Shown piece after piece: positions 43,305 through 51,727 of a stretch of DNA of 64,000 bases. The DNA is from OLB6 sp964620125. Its GTDB lineage: Bacteria > Bacteroidota > Ignavibacteria > Kapaibacteriales > Kapaibacteriaceae. Made by a program: the position numbers and the translations under genes. Each line of letters begins with the position of its first letter. Positions within the stretch are counted from its first letter, which is position 1. Where the stretch lies: positions 1-64,000 of the forward strand of contig CAZUGQ010000010.1 in the NCBI GenBank assembly GCA_964620125.1, in the 5' to 3' direction. The notes under the pieces were generated by a model that was given only the letters and a program-made list of their open reading frames with translations, searched no databases and had not been told where the DNA came from.

Positions 43305-44389
43305 GCACACCAAACAATCCATTCAAGGCAACCAAGGTCCACTGGATGGAGTGGATATTCGAGAACAGCATTCGCATTGTCGCATCGTTCTCGATCCTGG
43401 TCATCTTCCTCATCTTCATCTTCGTTTTCCGCGAAGCCACCACGCTCTTTTTTCCTAGTAAGGAACGTGGAAACTCTACCTACACGAATCTTCCGCCGCC
43501 CGACGATCCTCGAATCAAGGTACCGCTTAATCCAAACTATCCGGAGATTTACAACCCGGAAACCGGTAGTCTGCCCAAGGATCTTGATGTAGTGCCTACG
43601 GCCGCTTCGATGAAGGCCGAGGAGTTGCCTTCCGTGTGGGAGCGGCTGGTTGGTAATGTTTGGCAGCCAGTAAGTGAAGTACCCAAGTTTGGTATCTGGC
43701 CCCTGCTCATTGGTACAGCAAAAACTACACTCATCGCCATACTCATCGGTGCACCGCTGGGAGTGTTGGCAGCCATGTATTCAGCATTCTTCGCCCCAAA
43801 ACGATTACGGGGCTTTATCAAGCCCATCATTGAACTGCTTGCCGGTTTTCCAAGTGTGGTGATCGGTTTCTTCTGCCTGGCAACGGTTGCCAGCTTTATC
43901 CAGGACACCTTTGGCATCGAAATCAGACTCAACGCATTGGTTGGTGGCATTGGACTATCTCTGGCAGTGATTCCAATCGTGTATTCGATTGCCGAGGACT
44001 CATTGGCGGCAGTGCCAGCTTCGCTAAGAGCAGCAGCACTTGCCGTCGGGTCAACAGAATGGCAAACAGCATACAAGGTCATGCTTCCGGCGGCAGCTCC
44101 CGGTGTGATAGCCGCCATCATATTGGGAATTGGAAGAGCTTTCGGCGAAACCATGATTGCCATCATGGCTACGGGTAATGCACCCTTGCTATCGTGGAGT
44201 CCTCTTGCTCCAGCCCGCACCTTCGCCGCCACCATTGGATCGGAAATGGGCGAAGTCGTATGGGGCTCAGAGCACTACGGAGTGCTGTTCTTGCTGGGTT
44301 CTGGACTATTCGTTGTTTCCTTCGGACTCAACGCTCTCACCGAGCTGTATGTAAAGACTCGTCTCATCAAGCGATTCCAGGGGCTGTAG
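43301..44389 (+). CDS. pstC: Phosphate ABC transporter permease
   Basis: 362 residues, longer than most PstC. A first helix (about 25-48) is followed by an unusually long external loop (about 50-125, rich in Pro, Asn and Leu, with N-P-N-Y-P-E-I-Y-N-P-E-T-G), then the five-helix permease core (about 130-355). The EAA-like loop that contacts the ATPase reads S-L-R-A-A-A-L-A-V-G-S-T-E-W-Q-T near 242-257. GTG start overlapping pstS; 1-base gap to pstA. Confidence 0.93.
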   Translation: MSTPNNPFKATKVHWMEWIFENSIRIVASFSILVIFLIFIFVFREATTLFFPSKERGNSTYTNLPPPDDPRIKVPLNPNYPEIYNPETGSLPKDLDVVPTAASMKAEELPSVWERLVGNVWQPVSEVPKFGIWPLLIGTAKTTLIAILIGAPLGVLAAMYSAFFAPKRLRGFIKPIIELLAGFPSVVIGFFCLATVASFIQDTFGIEIRLNALVGGIGLSLAVIPIVYSIAEDSLAAVPASLRAAALAVGSTEWQTAYKVMLPAAAPGVIAAIILGIGRAFGETMIAIMATGNAPLLSWSPLAPARTFAATIGSEMGEVVWGSEHYGVLFLLGSGLFVVSFGLNALTELYVKTRLIKRFQGL

Positions 44390-44390
44390 C

Positions 44391-45299
44391 GTGGACTCTC
44401 TCAAGGGCAACCTGCCATTGAACAGAAGAATCGTGGGCTTTTTCGCCGTAGCCATTGCGGCATTGGCGGCTCTTACAATCCTTGGTGTGCTCATAGGTAT
44501 GCTAGTGGACTTCCTTGTTCGTGGCGGTCCGAACGTTACGGTTGAGTTCCTCACTCAGGCACCACGCAACAGCAATACCGAAGGGGGGATTTTTCCAGCT
44601 CTCATTGGAACAACATATCTGGTACTACTCATGACGGTGCTTGGTGTACCGATTGGAACGGCTACTGCCGTGTACCTAAGTGAGTTTGCCCAGAAAGATT
44701 CCTGGTTTCCTCGCACGGTGCGGTTTGCCGTGAATACTCTTGCCGGAGTACCCTCTATCGTGTTCGGTCTGTTCGGCGTTGGCTTCTTCATCCAATTCGT
44801 TGGAGGAAGTCTGGACAACCTGATCGGCAAGACCATCTTTAATGATGGATCGCTTCTCTGGTCGGCCGCAACACTTGCAGTGCTTACGTTGCCCGTGGTG
44901 ATCGTTTCCGTTGAGGAAGCACTCCGCAACGTTCCGCGAGAACTGCGAGAGGCCTCGCTAGCTCTTGGTGCTACGCGATGGCAAACAATCATAAAGGTCG
45001 TCCTACCAAACGCTCTCACTGGTATCCTCACTGGCTCCATCCTGGCTGTGGGCCGGGGTGCGGGCGAGGTTGCAGCGATTTTGTTTGTAGGTGTAACCTA
45101 CTCTGCAGCCTCATTACCGTCGGCTGTTACCGATAAGTTCATGCACCTAGGTTATCATCTCTTTGTGCTCTCCACGCAAAGTCCCGATGTGGAAGCAACG
45201 TTGCCACTGCAGTATGCTACCACCATCGTCCTCCTCGGACTCACCTTTCTTTTGAACATTACCGCAATCGTGATTCGCTCGCGCCTGAAACGGGCCTAG
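44391..45299 (+). CDS. pstA: Phosphate ABC transporter permease
   Basis: 302 residues, GTG start. Six helices; T-Y-L-V-L-L-M-T-V-L-G-V-P-I-G near 72-86; the ATPase-contact loop E-A-L-R-N-V-P-R-E-L-R-E-A-S-L-A-L-G-A-T near 178-197; and G-R-G-A-G-E-V-A near 221. It pairs with PstC to form the membrane channel. Ends 12 bases before pstB. Confidence 0.95.
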   Translation: MDSLKGNLPLNRRIVGFFAVAIAALAALTILGVLIGMLVDFLVRGGPNVTVEFLTQAPRNSNTEGGIFPALIGTTYLVLLMTVLGVPIGTATAVYLSEFAQKDSWFPRTVRFAVNTLAGVPSIVFGLFGVGFFIQFVGGSLDNLIGKTIFNDGSLLWSAATLAVLTLPVVIVSVEEALRNVPRELREASLALGATRWQTIIKVVLPNALTGILTGSILAVGRGAGEVAAILFVGVTYSAASLPSAVTDKFMHLGYHLFVLSTQSPDVEATLPLQYATTIVLLGLTFLLNITAIVIRSRLKRA

Positions 45300-45311
45300 G
45301 AGCACACCTTC

Positions 45312-46073
45312 ATGGCACACCCAACAAAGATCCACTCAACCAACTTTTCCGTACACTACGGGCAGAAGCAGGCGTTGTACGACATTTCGCTCGAAATACC
45401 TGAGCGGCGCGTAACGGCTTTCATCGGTCCCTCGGGCTGCGGAAAAAGTACCTTTCTCCGATCCATCAACCGAATGAACGATCTCATCGAAGGTATACGG
45501 TTCGGTGGATCGTTGAAGGTCGATGGTATGGATGTGTACCATCCAACGGTCGACGTTGTAACACTCCGACGCAAGGTTGGCATGGTGTTTCAGAAGTCCA
45601 TCCCCTTCCCAAAGAGCATTTACGAGAACATCACCTACGGCCTCACACTCAACGAATCCAAGAGCAAGAATGAGCTTGATGAAATCGTAGAAACCAGTTT
45701 GCGCAAGAGTGCGTTGTGGGACGAAGTAAAGGACAGGCTTAACTATTCTGCCGCTGGACTGTCTGGTGGCCAACAGCAGCGTCTGTGTATTGCCCGCGCC
45801 ATTGCCGTGAATCCCGAGATTCTGCTCATGGACGAACCGTGTTCCGCTCTGGATCCCATTTCAACGTCAAAGGTCGAAGACCTCATCACGGAACTCAAGG
45901 ATTCCTACACCATTGTTCTTGTAACGCATAACATGCAGCAGGCCGCCCGTGTGAGTGATTACACCGGCTTTTATCTTTTAGGTCGGCTCATCGAGTTCGA
46001 CAAGACGCGCACACTCTTTACCAGTCCCTCCCAAAAAGAAACTGAAGACTACATTACCGGGCGATTCGGCTAG
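45312..46073 (+). CDS. pstB: Phosphate ABC transporter ATP-binding protein
   Basis: 253 residues. Walker A G-P-S-G-C-G-K-S-T near 38-46, Q-loop V-F-Q-K near 93, signature L-S-G-G-Q-Q-Q-R near 153, Walker B I-L-L-M-D-E-P near 172, and switch His in T-H-N-M near 203. It powers phosphate import. The segment H-Y-G-Q-K-Q-A-L-Y-D-I near 16 is typical of PstB. Located between pstA and phoU. Confidence 0.97.
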   Translation: MAHPTKIHSTNFSVHYGQKQALYDISLEIPERRVTAFIGPSGCGKSTFLRSINRMNDLIEGIRFGGSLKVDGMDVYHPTVDVVTLRRKVGMVFQKSIPFPKSIYENITYGLTLNESKSKNELDEIVETSLRKSALWDEVKDRLNYSAAGLSGGQQQRLCIARAIAVNPEILLMDEPCSALDPISTSKVEDLITELKDSYTIVLVTHNMQQAARVSDYTGFYLLGRLIEFDKTRTLFTSPSQKETEDYITGRFG

Positions 46074-46092
46074 CCCCTTTCCATCCATCACC

Positions 46093-46770
46093 ATGATACG
46101 CACCTTCGAAGAAGACCTTGACAAACTCCGCACACGACTTATCCGCATGGGTTCGCTGGTGGAGGAGCAGGTAGATTTTGCTTTCCGAGCCTTGCGCGAT
46201 GGCAATCTTGAGTTGGCGCGCATTGTGGTTGAGCGTGATGACAAGGTAGACAAACTGGATCTTAAGATCGACAAGCAGTGCCAGCGAATCTTCGCTCTCA
46301 GTCAGCCCGTTGCTAGCGATCTACGCTTGCTGCTTGCTGCAATCAAGATTAACAACGAGCTCGAACGTATTGGCGACATCGCTACCGAGATTGCTCTCGT
46401 GGTTCCACAAGCACCCGGTGCTGTTGCACTTGCACGCACGATCGACATCGAGCAACTGGCCGGCTCCGTGAATACCATCTTCAAGTCGAGCATGGACGCC
46501 TTCATCAACAACGACCCTGATCTTGCGGGGCACATCCTACCGAGTGACTCGACCATTGACTCGATGTACTTCACCGTACGGGCTCGGTTGATTGATGTGA
46601 TGAAGGAAGACAACTCACTCATCTCCGATGGTGCGCGCCTACTGCTGGCATTGCAGGACATGGAACGCATCGCCGATCATGCTACGAACATTGCCGAGAA
46701 TGTGATATTCCTCGTTCGAGCAAAGCTTGTTCGGCATCGCAGTGTTATTGGTGAATCCGACGACCTGTAG
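46093..46770 (+). CDS. phoU: Phosphate uptake regulator PhoU
   Basis: 225 residues, all helical, two PhoU repeats (about 8-95 and 115-210). Metal-ligand style motifs E-R-D-D-K-V-D near 52-58, E-R-I-G-D-I-A-T near 92-99 and E-R-I-A-D-H-A-T-N near 197-205. PhoU restrains Pst-driven phosphate uptake and signals phosphate status. No phoR/phoB two-component genes are adjacent. Confidence 0.95.
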   Translation: MIRTFEEDLDKLRTRLIRMGSLVEEQVDFAFRALRDGNLELARIVVERDDKVDKLDLKIDKQCQRIFALSQPVASDLRLLLAAIKINNELERIGDIATEIALVVPQAPGAVALARTIDIEQLAGSVNTIFKSSMDAFINNDPDLAGHILPSDSTIDSMYFTVRARLIDVMKEDNSLISDGARLLLALQDMERIADHATNIAENVIFLVRAKLVRHRSVIGESDDL

Positions 46771-46779
46771 TTCCTGCCG

Positions 46780-46787
46780 TATCTTCG
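46780..46787 (+). promoter_or_regulatory. -7-like box abutting the rfbA start
   Basis: TATCTTCG is one base off TAnnTTTG and ends 4 bases before the GTG at 46791, so transcription would begin at the start codon itself. rfbA may thus also be expressed separately from the pst operon. Confidence 0.35.
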
Positions 46788-46790
46788 GTC

Positions 46791-47660
46791 GTGATATCGC
46801 CGCGAGGAATCCTTCTTGCTGGTGGTAGTGGCACACGCCTCTACCCGATGACTGCTGTCGTTTCCAAGCAACTGCAGCCGGTATTCGACAAGCCGATGAT
46901 CTATTATCCTCTCTGCACCCTGATGCAGGCAGGAATTCGTGATGTGCTCCTCATCAGCACACCCGAGCATTTACCATTGTTCGAGAAGCTTCTGGGTAAT
47001 GGAGACCGATTTGGGATCTCGATTTCCTACGCAACACAGCAGCGTCCGAACGGCATTGCCGAAGCCCTGATCATTGCCGAAGATGCTGTTGGCTCCGGAC
47101 CTGTTACATTGATTCTAGGCGACAACCTCTTTCATGGCGAAGGCACCGTGTTCCGAGATGCCGTTTCTGCAAACACAGGTGCCACCATCTTTGGCTACCG
47201 CGTAGTTGACCCGCACCGCTACGGTGTTGTAGAGCTTGATGGGCAGGGGGCTGTGGCAAGTATCGAAGAAAAACCCACTGCACCCCGATCCAGTTTTGCG
47301 ATTCCAGGCTTTTACATTTATGACGCAGAAGCCGGACGTGTTGCACGCAGTTTGAAACCTAGTGCTCGAGGAGAACTGGAAATCACCGACGTCCATCGCA
47401 TGTACCATGATCGCAACAAATTGTCGGTGCACATTCTGGAACGAGGTGTTGCCTGGCTCGACACGGGCACCCCACAATCGCTACTAGAGGCTACGACGTT
47501 CATCCATGCGATCGAGCACCGGCAAGGAATCAAGATTGGTTGCCCGGAAGAGGTTGCACTGCGAATGGGATATCTAGATGCTACCTCGTTCATGGCCTCC
47601 ATCAATCACCTACCGTCATCGGCATATCGAGAATACTGCGAGGGCCTTGTAAAAACATGA
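46791..47660 (+). CDS. rfbA: Glucose-1-phosphate thymidylyltransferase
   Basis: 289 residues with GTG start. It makes dTDP-glucose, the first step towards dTDP-rhamnose and other sugars of surface glycans. Nucleotide motif L-L-A-G-G-S-G-T-R-L-Y-P near 8-19, then K-P-M-I-Y-Y-P-L near 35-42, L-G-D-N near 109, E-E-K-P near 159, and V-A-W-L-D-T-G-T near 220. rfbB, rfbC and rfbD are not in the window. Its stop overlaps nhaA (ATGA). Confidence 0.95.
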   Translation: MISPRGILLAGGSGTRLYPMTAVVSKQLQPVFDKPMIYYPLCTLMQAGIRDVLLISTPEHLPLFEKLLGNGDRFGISISYATQQRPNGIAEALIIAEDAVGSGPVTLILGDNLFHGEGTVFRDAVSANTGATIFGYRVVDPHRYGVVELDGQGAVASIEEKPTAPRSSFAIPGFYIYDAEAGRVARSLKPSARGELEITDVHRMYHDRNKLSVHILERGVAWLDTGTPQSLLEATTFIHAIEHRQGIKIGCPEEVALRMGYLDATSFMASINHLPSSAYREYCEGLVKT

Positions 47661-48994
47661 AGGCATTGCTTTCCATACGCAGTATTCGTGATCAGATTCA
47701 AAGCACATTCCAGAGTTTCTTCCAACGAAGCTCGAGTGCAGGAATCCTTATCCTCGTGTTTACGGCTGTGGCCATGCTTTGGACGAACAGCATGTTCCAC
47801 GAGTCCTATGAAGCCCTTCTCCACCAGCCCATCGAAGTAACATTATTCAATCTGAGTCTCGATTTCACCTTCGAGCATTTTGTGAATGATGGCCTGATGG
47901 TGTTGTTCTTTCTCGTTGTGGGTTTGGAGATAAAAAGGGAGATACTGGTAGGCGAGCTCTCATCCACAAAGAAGGCAGCTCTGCCCATGGTGGCAGCAGT
48001 TGCCGGGATGGCAGTGCCAGGGTTAATCTACCTGATGTTCAATGCAGACACGCCCGACGCTCGTGGGTGGGGAGTGCCGGTTGCAACCGACATTGCCTTC
48101 GCTCTTGGCATACTTGCCCTACTCGGCAACCGTGTGCCGCTAGGACTGAAGGTGTTTCTCGCAGCCCTAGCAATTGTGGATGACCTGCTGGCCGTTCTCG
48201 TGATAGCTATCTTTTACACTGGCACACTCAACATCTCGGCCATCGTTGCTGCTGCTGTATTTGTGATGGCCCTGGTTGTGCTGAATCGCTCGGGAATTTC
48301 AAACGTTGGCCTTTACGGTGTACTTGGTGTTGGCCTATGGGTGGCCATCCTGTTCTCAGGCATTCACGCAACCGTTGCGGGTGTGGTACTTGCACTTACC
48401 ATCCCAGCAACATCTCGAATAAACACACAAGCATTTGCTGCTCGCGTACGCGCTCTCGTGCTTCGCATCGAGGAGAAGGTGGTGGATAATGAAGACAAGG
48501 GTTCGCAGCTTGACGTCGTGCATACATTGGAAGACATGTGCGAAGACGTCCAAAGCCCCCTTCATCGAATCGAACATGGCCTGCAGCCATACATCAGCTT
48601 TTTCGTAATGCCAGTTTTTGCGCTGGTAAATGCAGGTGTGCAGTTCGACCCTTCCGTTGTGAGCAAGCTAGCAAGTCCAGTGGGGCTGGGTATTATCCTT
48701 GGATTATTCATCGGCAAACAGGTTGGAGTAACCATAGCTGTGTGGTTGAGTGTAAAGCTGCGATTGGCAGAATTGCCACACCGAGTAAACATGAAGCAGA
48801 TGTACGGCGTATCCCTCCTGTGTGGTATTGGCTTCACGATGGCGTTGTTTGTTGCTCATCTTGCCTTTGCTCCAGGAGTTGGTTTGGACACTGCTAAACT
48901 CAGTGTGCTGGTTGGTTCATCAATCTCTGCTCTGGTGGGAACACTAGTCCTGAGCCGATGGCTGCCCTCTGTACAGCAAGGGCCAGCCGTATGA
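47657..48994 (+). CDS. nhaA: Na+/H+ antiporter NhaA
   Basis: 445 residues from ATG at 47657 in an ATGA overlap with rfbA. About eleven or twelve helices. The paired aspartates of the ion site sit in A-I-V-D-D-L-L-A-V near 180, and A-T-D-I-A-F-A-L-G near 150 is the unwound-helix signature. G-I-H-A-T-V-A-G-V near 240 is typical of NhaA. It expels sodium in exchange for protons. Its stop overlaps the next gene (ATGA). Confidence 0.95.
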   Translation: MKALLSIRSIRDQIQSTFQSFFQRSSSAGILILVFTAVAMLWTNSMFHESYEALLHQPIEVTLFNLSLDFTFEHFVNDGLMVLFFLVVGLEIKREILVGELSSTKKAALPMVAAVAGMAVPGLIYLMFNADTPDARGWGVPVATDIAFALGILALLGNRVPLGLKVFLAALAIVDDLLAVLVIAIFYTGTLNISAIVAAAVFVMALVVLNRSGISNVGLYGVLGVGLWVAILFSGIHATVAGVVLALTIPATSRINTQAFAARVRALVLRIEEKVVDNEDKGSQLDVVHTLEDMCEDVQSPLHRIEHGLQPYISFFVMPVFALVNAGVQFDPSVVSKLASPVGLGIILGLFIGKQVGVTIAVWLSVKLRLAELPHRVNMKQMYGVSLLCGIGFTMALFVAHLAFAPGVGLDTAKLSVLVGSSISALVGTLVLSRWLPSVQQGPAV

Positions 48995-49278
48995 TTTACG
49001 AAGTGCGCGTATCCATCGCCAAACACCGAGCTGCAGAATGGTTGGCTTGGATACACCCACATGTGAACGCCGTGGTGAGCACAGGGTGTTTTACACATGC
49101 CACCATCGAAGAAGTGATCGACCCCGTACAGGCAAACCCCACATACGTGATTCGGTATTCCTTCGACGCCATGGCCCAGTTCGAACGGTACGAGGCTGAG
49201 TTTGCTCCAGCTCTTCGCACAGAAGGTAGAGAAATGTTTGGGCCCGACATGCAGTCTACGCGTGCAGTCCTTAAATGA
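48991..49278 (+). CDS. DUF4286 family protein
   Basis: 95 residues from ATG at 48991 (M-I-Y-E-V-R-V). Compact alpha/beta sequence matching DUF4286: W-L-A-W-I-H-P-H-V near 19-27, G-C-F-T-H-A near 36, Y-V-I-R-Y-S-F near 55-61, and P-A-L-R-T-E-G near 75. A Bacteroidota-enriched small cytoplasmic family of unknown role, with ferredoxin-like fold suspected. Last of the rfbA-nhaA string. Confidence 0.82.
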   Translation: MIYEVRVSIAKHRAAEWLAWIHPHVNAVVSTGCFTHATIEEVIDPVQANPTYVIRYSFDAMAQFERYEAEFAPALRTEGREMFGPDMQSTRAVLK

Positions 49279-49319
49279 GTTGCCAAAGCGTACGGAACGG
49301 CTCAGAACGCGTGCTAGTC

Positions 49320-49688
49320 CTAAACCTTCAACTGGTACTCCTGCACAGGCACTCCGCCAAGTAGGTGTTCTTGGATGATGCGTTCCAACACAGTGGGTGT
49401 GCAGCTATGGTACCACACATTGTCTGGATGCACCACGACTATCGGACCCATAACGCATACTCGCAAACAGTTGGCCTTCGTACGATACACCTTGCCTGGT
49501 ACTGCAAGGTTTAGTTCTTGGAGTCGGTCTTTCAAATAGTCCCACGCCTGTAAGCCCTGTTCCTCCGAGCAACACTTAGGTGTTGTTTGGTCAGCACATA
49601 TAAAAATGTGTCTTTCATGTGTGCCGATACCTAGCTGTTCTGCTTTCTGGTGCAACTTGGCTTCGAGTGCTTCTTCCCTCTTCGACAT
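49320..49688 (-). CDS. Thioredoxin-like [2Fe-2S] ferredoxin
   Basis: 122 residues. Cluster cysteines Cys31, Cys39 (or Cys40), Cys74 and Cys78 follow the C-x7/8-C ... C-x3-C spacing of thioredoxin-like 2Fe-2S ferredoxins. R-H-I-F-I-C-A-D near 26-33 and N-C-L-R-V-C-V-M-G-P near 73-82 are the usual surroundings, followed by V-V-V-H-P-D-N-V-W-Y. It carries single electrons in the cytoplasm; the partner is unknown. It lies downstream of the large mechanosensitive channel gene with 85 bases between. Confidence 0.9.
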   Translation of the reverse strand: MSKREEALEAKLHQKAEQLGIGTHERHIFICADQTTPKCCSEEQGLQAWDYLKDRLQELNLAVPGKVYRTKANCLRVCVMGPIVVVHPDNVWYHSCTPTVLERIIQEHLLGGVPVQEYQLKV

Positions 49689-49773
49689 TTACCGAACCCC
49701 TTGGTGTTTCCGTATTGGTTGGACTGTAACAGTGGCAATGATAGCAAGCATCAAGGGCCGAAGATCACAGTTA

Positions 49774-50955
49774 CTACGGTTTCTTGGAAGCCCCACCCTC
49801 TATTGCTTTTCCAATAACGCTTGATACCATGCTGCTTGCAGCTGCCGTTGCGAGATTCACTGACCGTGCGGGGAAGGCGAACTCCACTCCAAGCTCCGAC
49901 GCCAGCCGTAGTAGCGACAGGTTGAGCTCTTCTCGTGCCCGCAGTTCAGAAGGAAGGTCTGGAACCTCGAAGTAGATATTCATCAGAATGTTCACTGACG
50001 ATGCATCGATACCGTGAAAGTATACAAGCATCTTGTCTGCATCCTTCACCGTTTCAGGATGCTCCAGAATTACCTGCCGCAGACCCGTTACGAACGCCTC
50101 GATCTTCTCTGGTGGCGTGTCGTACTGCAAACCCAATGTTGTATTGTACCGCCGTATCCGGCGAAGTCCCATGTTGTCAATCGTAAGGTCTGCCATTCGA
50201 CCGTTGGGAAGTATCAAAACGCTGTTGGCAAACGTGCGTAATCGCGTGGATCGAAAGCCAATCTCTTCAACAATGCCATCTTTACCGTCAACCATGATCC
50301 AGTCACCAATGCGGAATGGCTTGTCAACAAAAATCACCACCGACCCAAACAGGTTCTTGATCGTATCCTGTGCGGCAAACGCAACAGCAACTCCTCCGAT
50401 GGACACACCTGCGAGCAAGGTTGTAATGTTCAATCCAAGATTCTGAAGCGCAAGCAGCAAACCGGCAAGAACGATTAGAAACTTAAGTGCACGATCTAGC
50501 AGGGGCACTAGAGCGTCATCAGTTGGTGTTTCCGTGGCGTGAACGCGAGTGCGTAGGCGTAGGGTTACCAGATCACTCAACCGATAGCAGGCTACGATAA
50601 AACACAATGCCGTTGCAAAGTTCAGAGTGAACGACGCTGCGATGCCCCACAGCTCAGGGAGATGCAGTGACCATAATGAGAACCACGACAACAATGCACC
50701 GATGCCTAGACCAAGGGGCCAGACAGACCTTCGTAGGATTGCCCGAACGTCGTCCGACGTGCCCCACGCCTTCACGAATCTTGCTATGATGAGGCGCAGC
50801 AGGAATGCAGCAAGAGCGCCTACTATCCAGCCAACGGCCAGCACGATCAATAGCCGAACGAACAACCACAATCGTATGCCTAGTACCTCCGGACCACCAT
50901 CTGGCAATAGGCTAAGCAGTCCTTCCAAAGCAGTTAGCGACCCAGTGCCGCCCAC
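49774..50955 (-). CDS. Mechanosensitive ion channel (MscS family, longer form)
   Basis: 393 residues. Four or five N-terminal helices (about 25-180), the pore helix with V-S-I-G-G-V-A-V-A-F-A-A-Q-D-T-I-K-N near 205-222, D-K-P-F-R-I-G-D-W-I near 230, and the cytoplasmic beta and alpha/beta domains to about 370. Longer and only distantly related to the small MscS at 30835, so the window has two unlike members of the family. Confidence 0.9.
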   Translation of the reverse strand: MGGTGSLTALEGLLSLLPDGGPEVLGIRLWLFVRLLIVLAVGWIVGALAAFLLRLIIARFVKAWGTSDDVRAILRRSVWPLGLGIGALLSWFSLWSLHLPELWGIAASFTLNFATALCFIVACYRLSDLVTLRLRTRVHATETPTDDALVPLLDRALKFLIVLAGLLLALQNLGLNITTLLAGVSIGGVAVAFAAQDTIKNLFGSVVIFVDKPFRIGDWIMVDGKDGIVEEIGFRSTRLRTFANSVLILPNGRMADLTIDNMGLRRIRRYNTTLGLQYDTPPEKIEAFVTGLRQVILEHPETVKDADKMLVYFHGIDASSVNILMNIYFEVPDLPSELRAREELNLSLLRLASELGVEFAFPARSVNLATAAASSMVSSVIGKAIEGGASKKP

Positions 50956-51058
50956 ACAACCTCCCTCTCACATTGTCTGTGACTTACGGTGGTACGTACT
51001 GTGATTCTTGGCCTGCAACCCTGCGTTCCCATCTGTGAACACATGCACTACTCCAAGG

Positions 51059-51724
51059 TTACTTCACGGTATCAGCTGGAAAGTATTCACGTGCGCCGAG
51101 GTATCGTGGCTGACTGAATAGCACATGCACATCAGCCAACAGTTTGAGTCGAGCAAACACTTCACGGAGTTGTGCCAGAGCAAACGGGCTCTCGTTAGGA
51201 TCGCGAGCAGCAACTCCACCAGCCACAATGTTTCGGTGGTTGGCAACATACACCGCTCTCCGTGCCTGGAAATCCTGCGATACTACAAGAACACTGTCTA
51301 CGCCCCACACCTTGTTGGCACGGATCATCGAATCGAATGTATCAAAGCCTGCAAAGTCAAGGGCAATGCGTTCTGCAGGCACGCCCATTGCAACAAGATC
51401 TCGCCGCATTGAATCCGGCTCATTGTACTCCACCGTTCCATTATCGCCGCTTACCAGTAGATACTGCACCTTTCCTGCCCCGTACAACTCTGCCGCTGTA
51501 CGCATTCGCTCCGTGTAGTACTGATTGAGCTTTCGGTTTCGTGTTCTTCTGCTCGTGCCAAGTACCAGCGCCACTTTTCGATAGGGAGCCGAGGCAACGG
51601 TGTACATCTGTGTTTGTGTGGAACTGTTCACATACCATGAAGCAGCAAGAAGAATGGCCACGATGGTGATTACTGATCCTGTAACCCACCAGAGCCATCT
51701 CCTTGCCGATGAACGGCGCACCAT
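51059..51724 (-). CDS. sanA: SanA/YdcF-like (DUF218) membrane-anchored protein
   Basis: 221 residues. One N-terminal membrane helix (about 10-29), then the DUF218 domain: V-A-L-V-L-G-T-S near 50, Y-T-E-R-M-R-T-A-A-E-L-Y near 70, L-V-S-G-D-N near 90 and D-F-A-G-F-D-T-F-D-S near 121-130. This is the SanA form, tied to envelope barrier function at high temperature in E. coli; the biochemical activity is unsettled. It starts 3 bases after thrS ends. Confidence 0.85.
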   Translation of the reverse strand: MVRRSSARRWLWWVTGSVITIVAILLAASWYVNSSTQTQMYTVASAPYRKVALVLGTSRRTRNRKLNQYYTERMRTAAELYGAGKVQYLLVSGDNGTVEYNEPDSMRRDLVAMGVPAERIALDFAGFDTFDSMIRANKVWGVDSVLVVSQDFQARRAVYVANHRNIVAGGVAARDPNESPFALAQLREVFARLKLLADVHVLFSQPRYLGAREYFPADTVK

Positions 51725-51727
51725 GGC

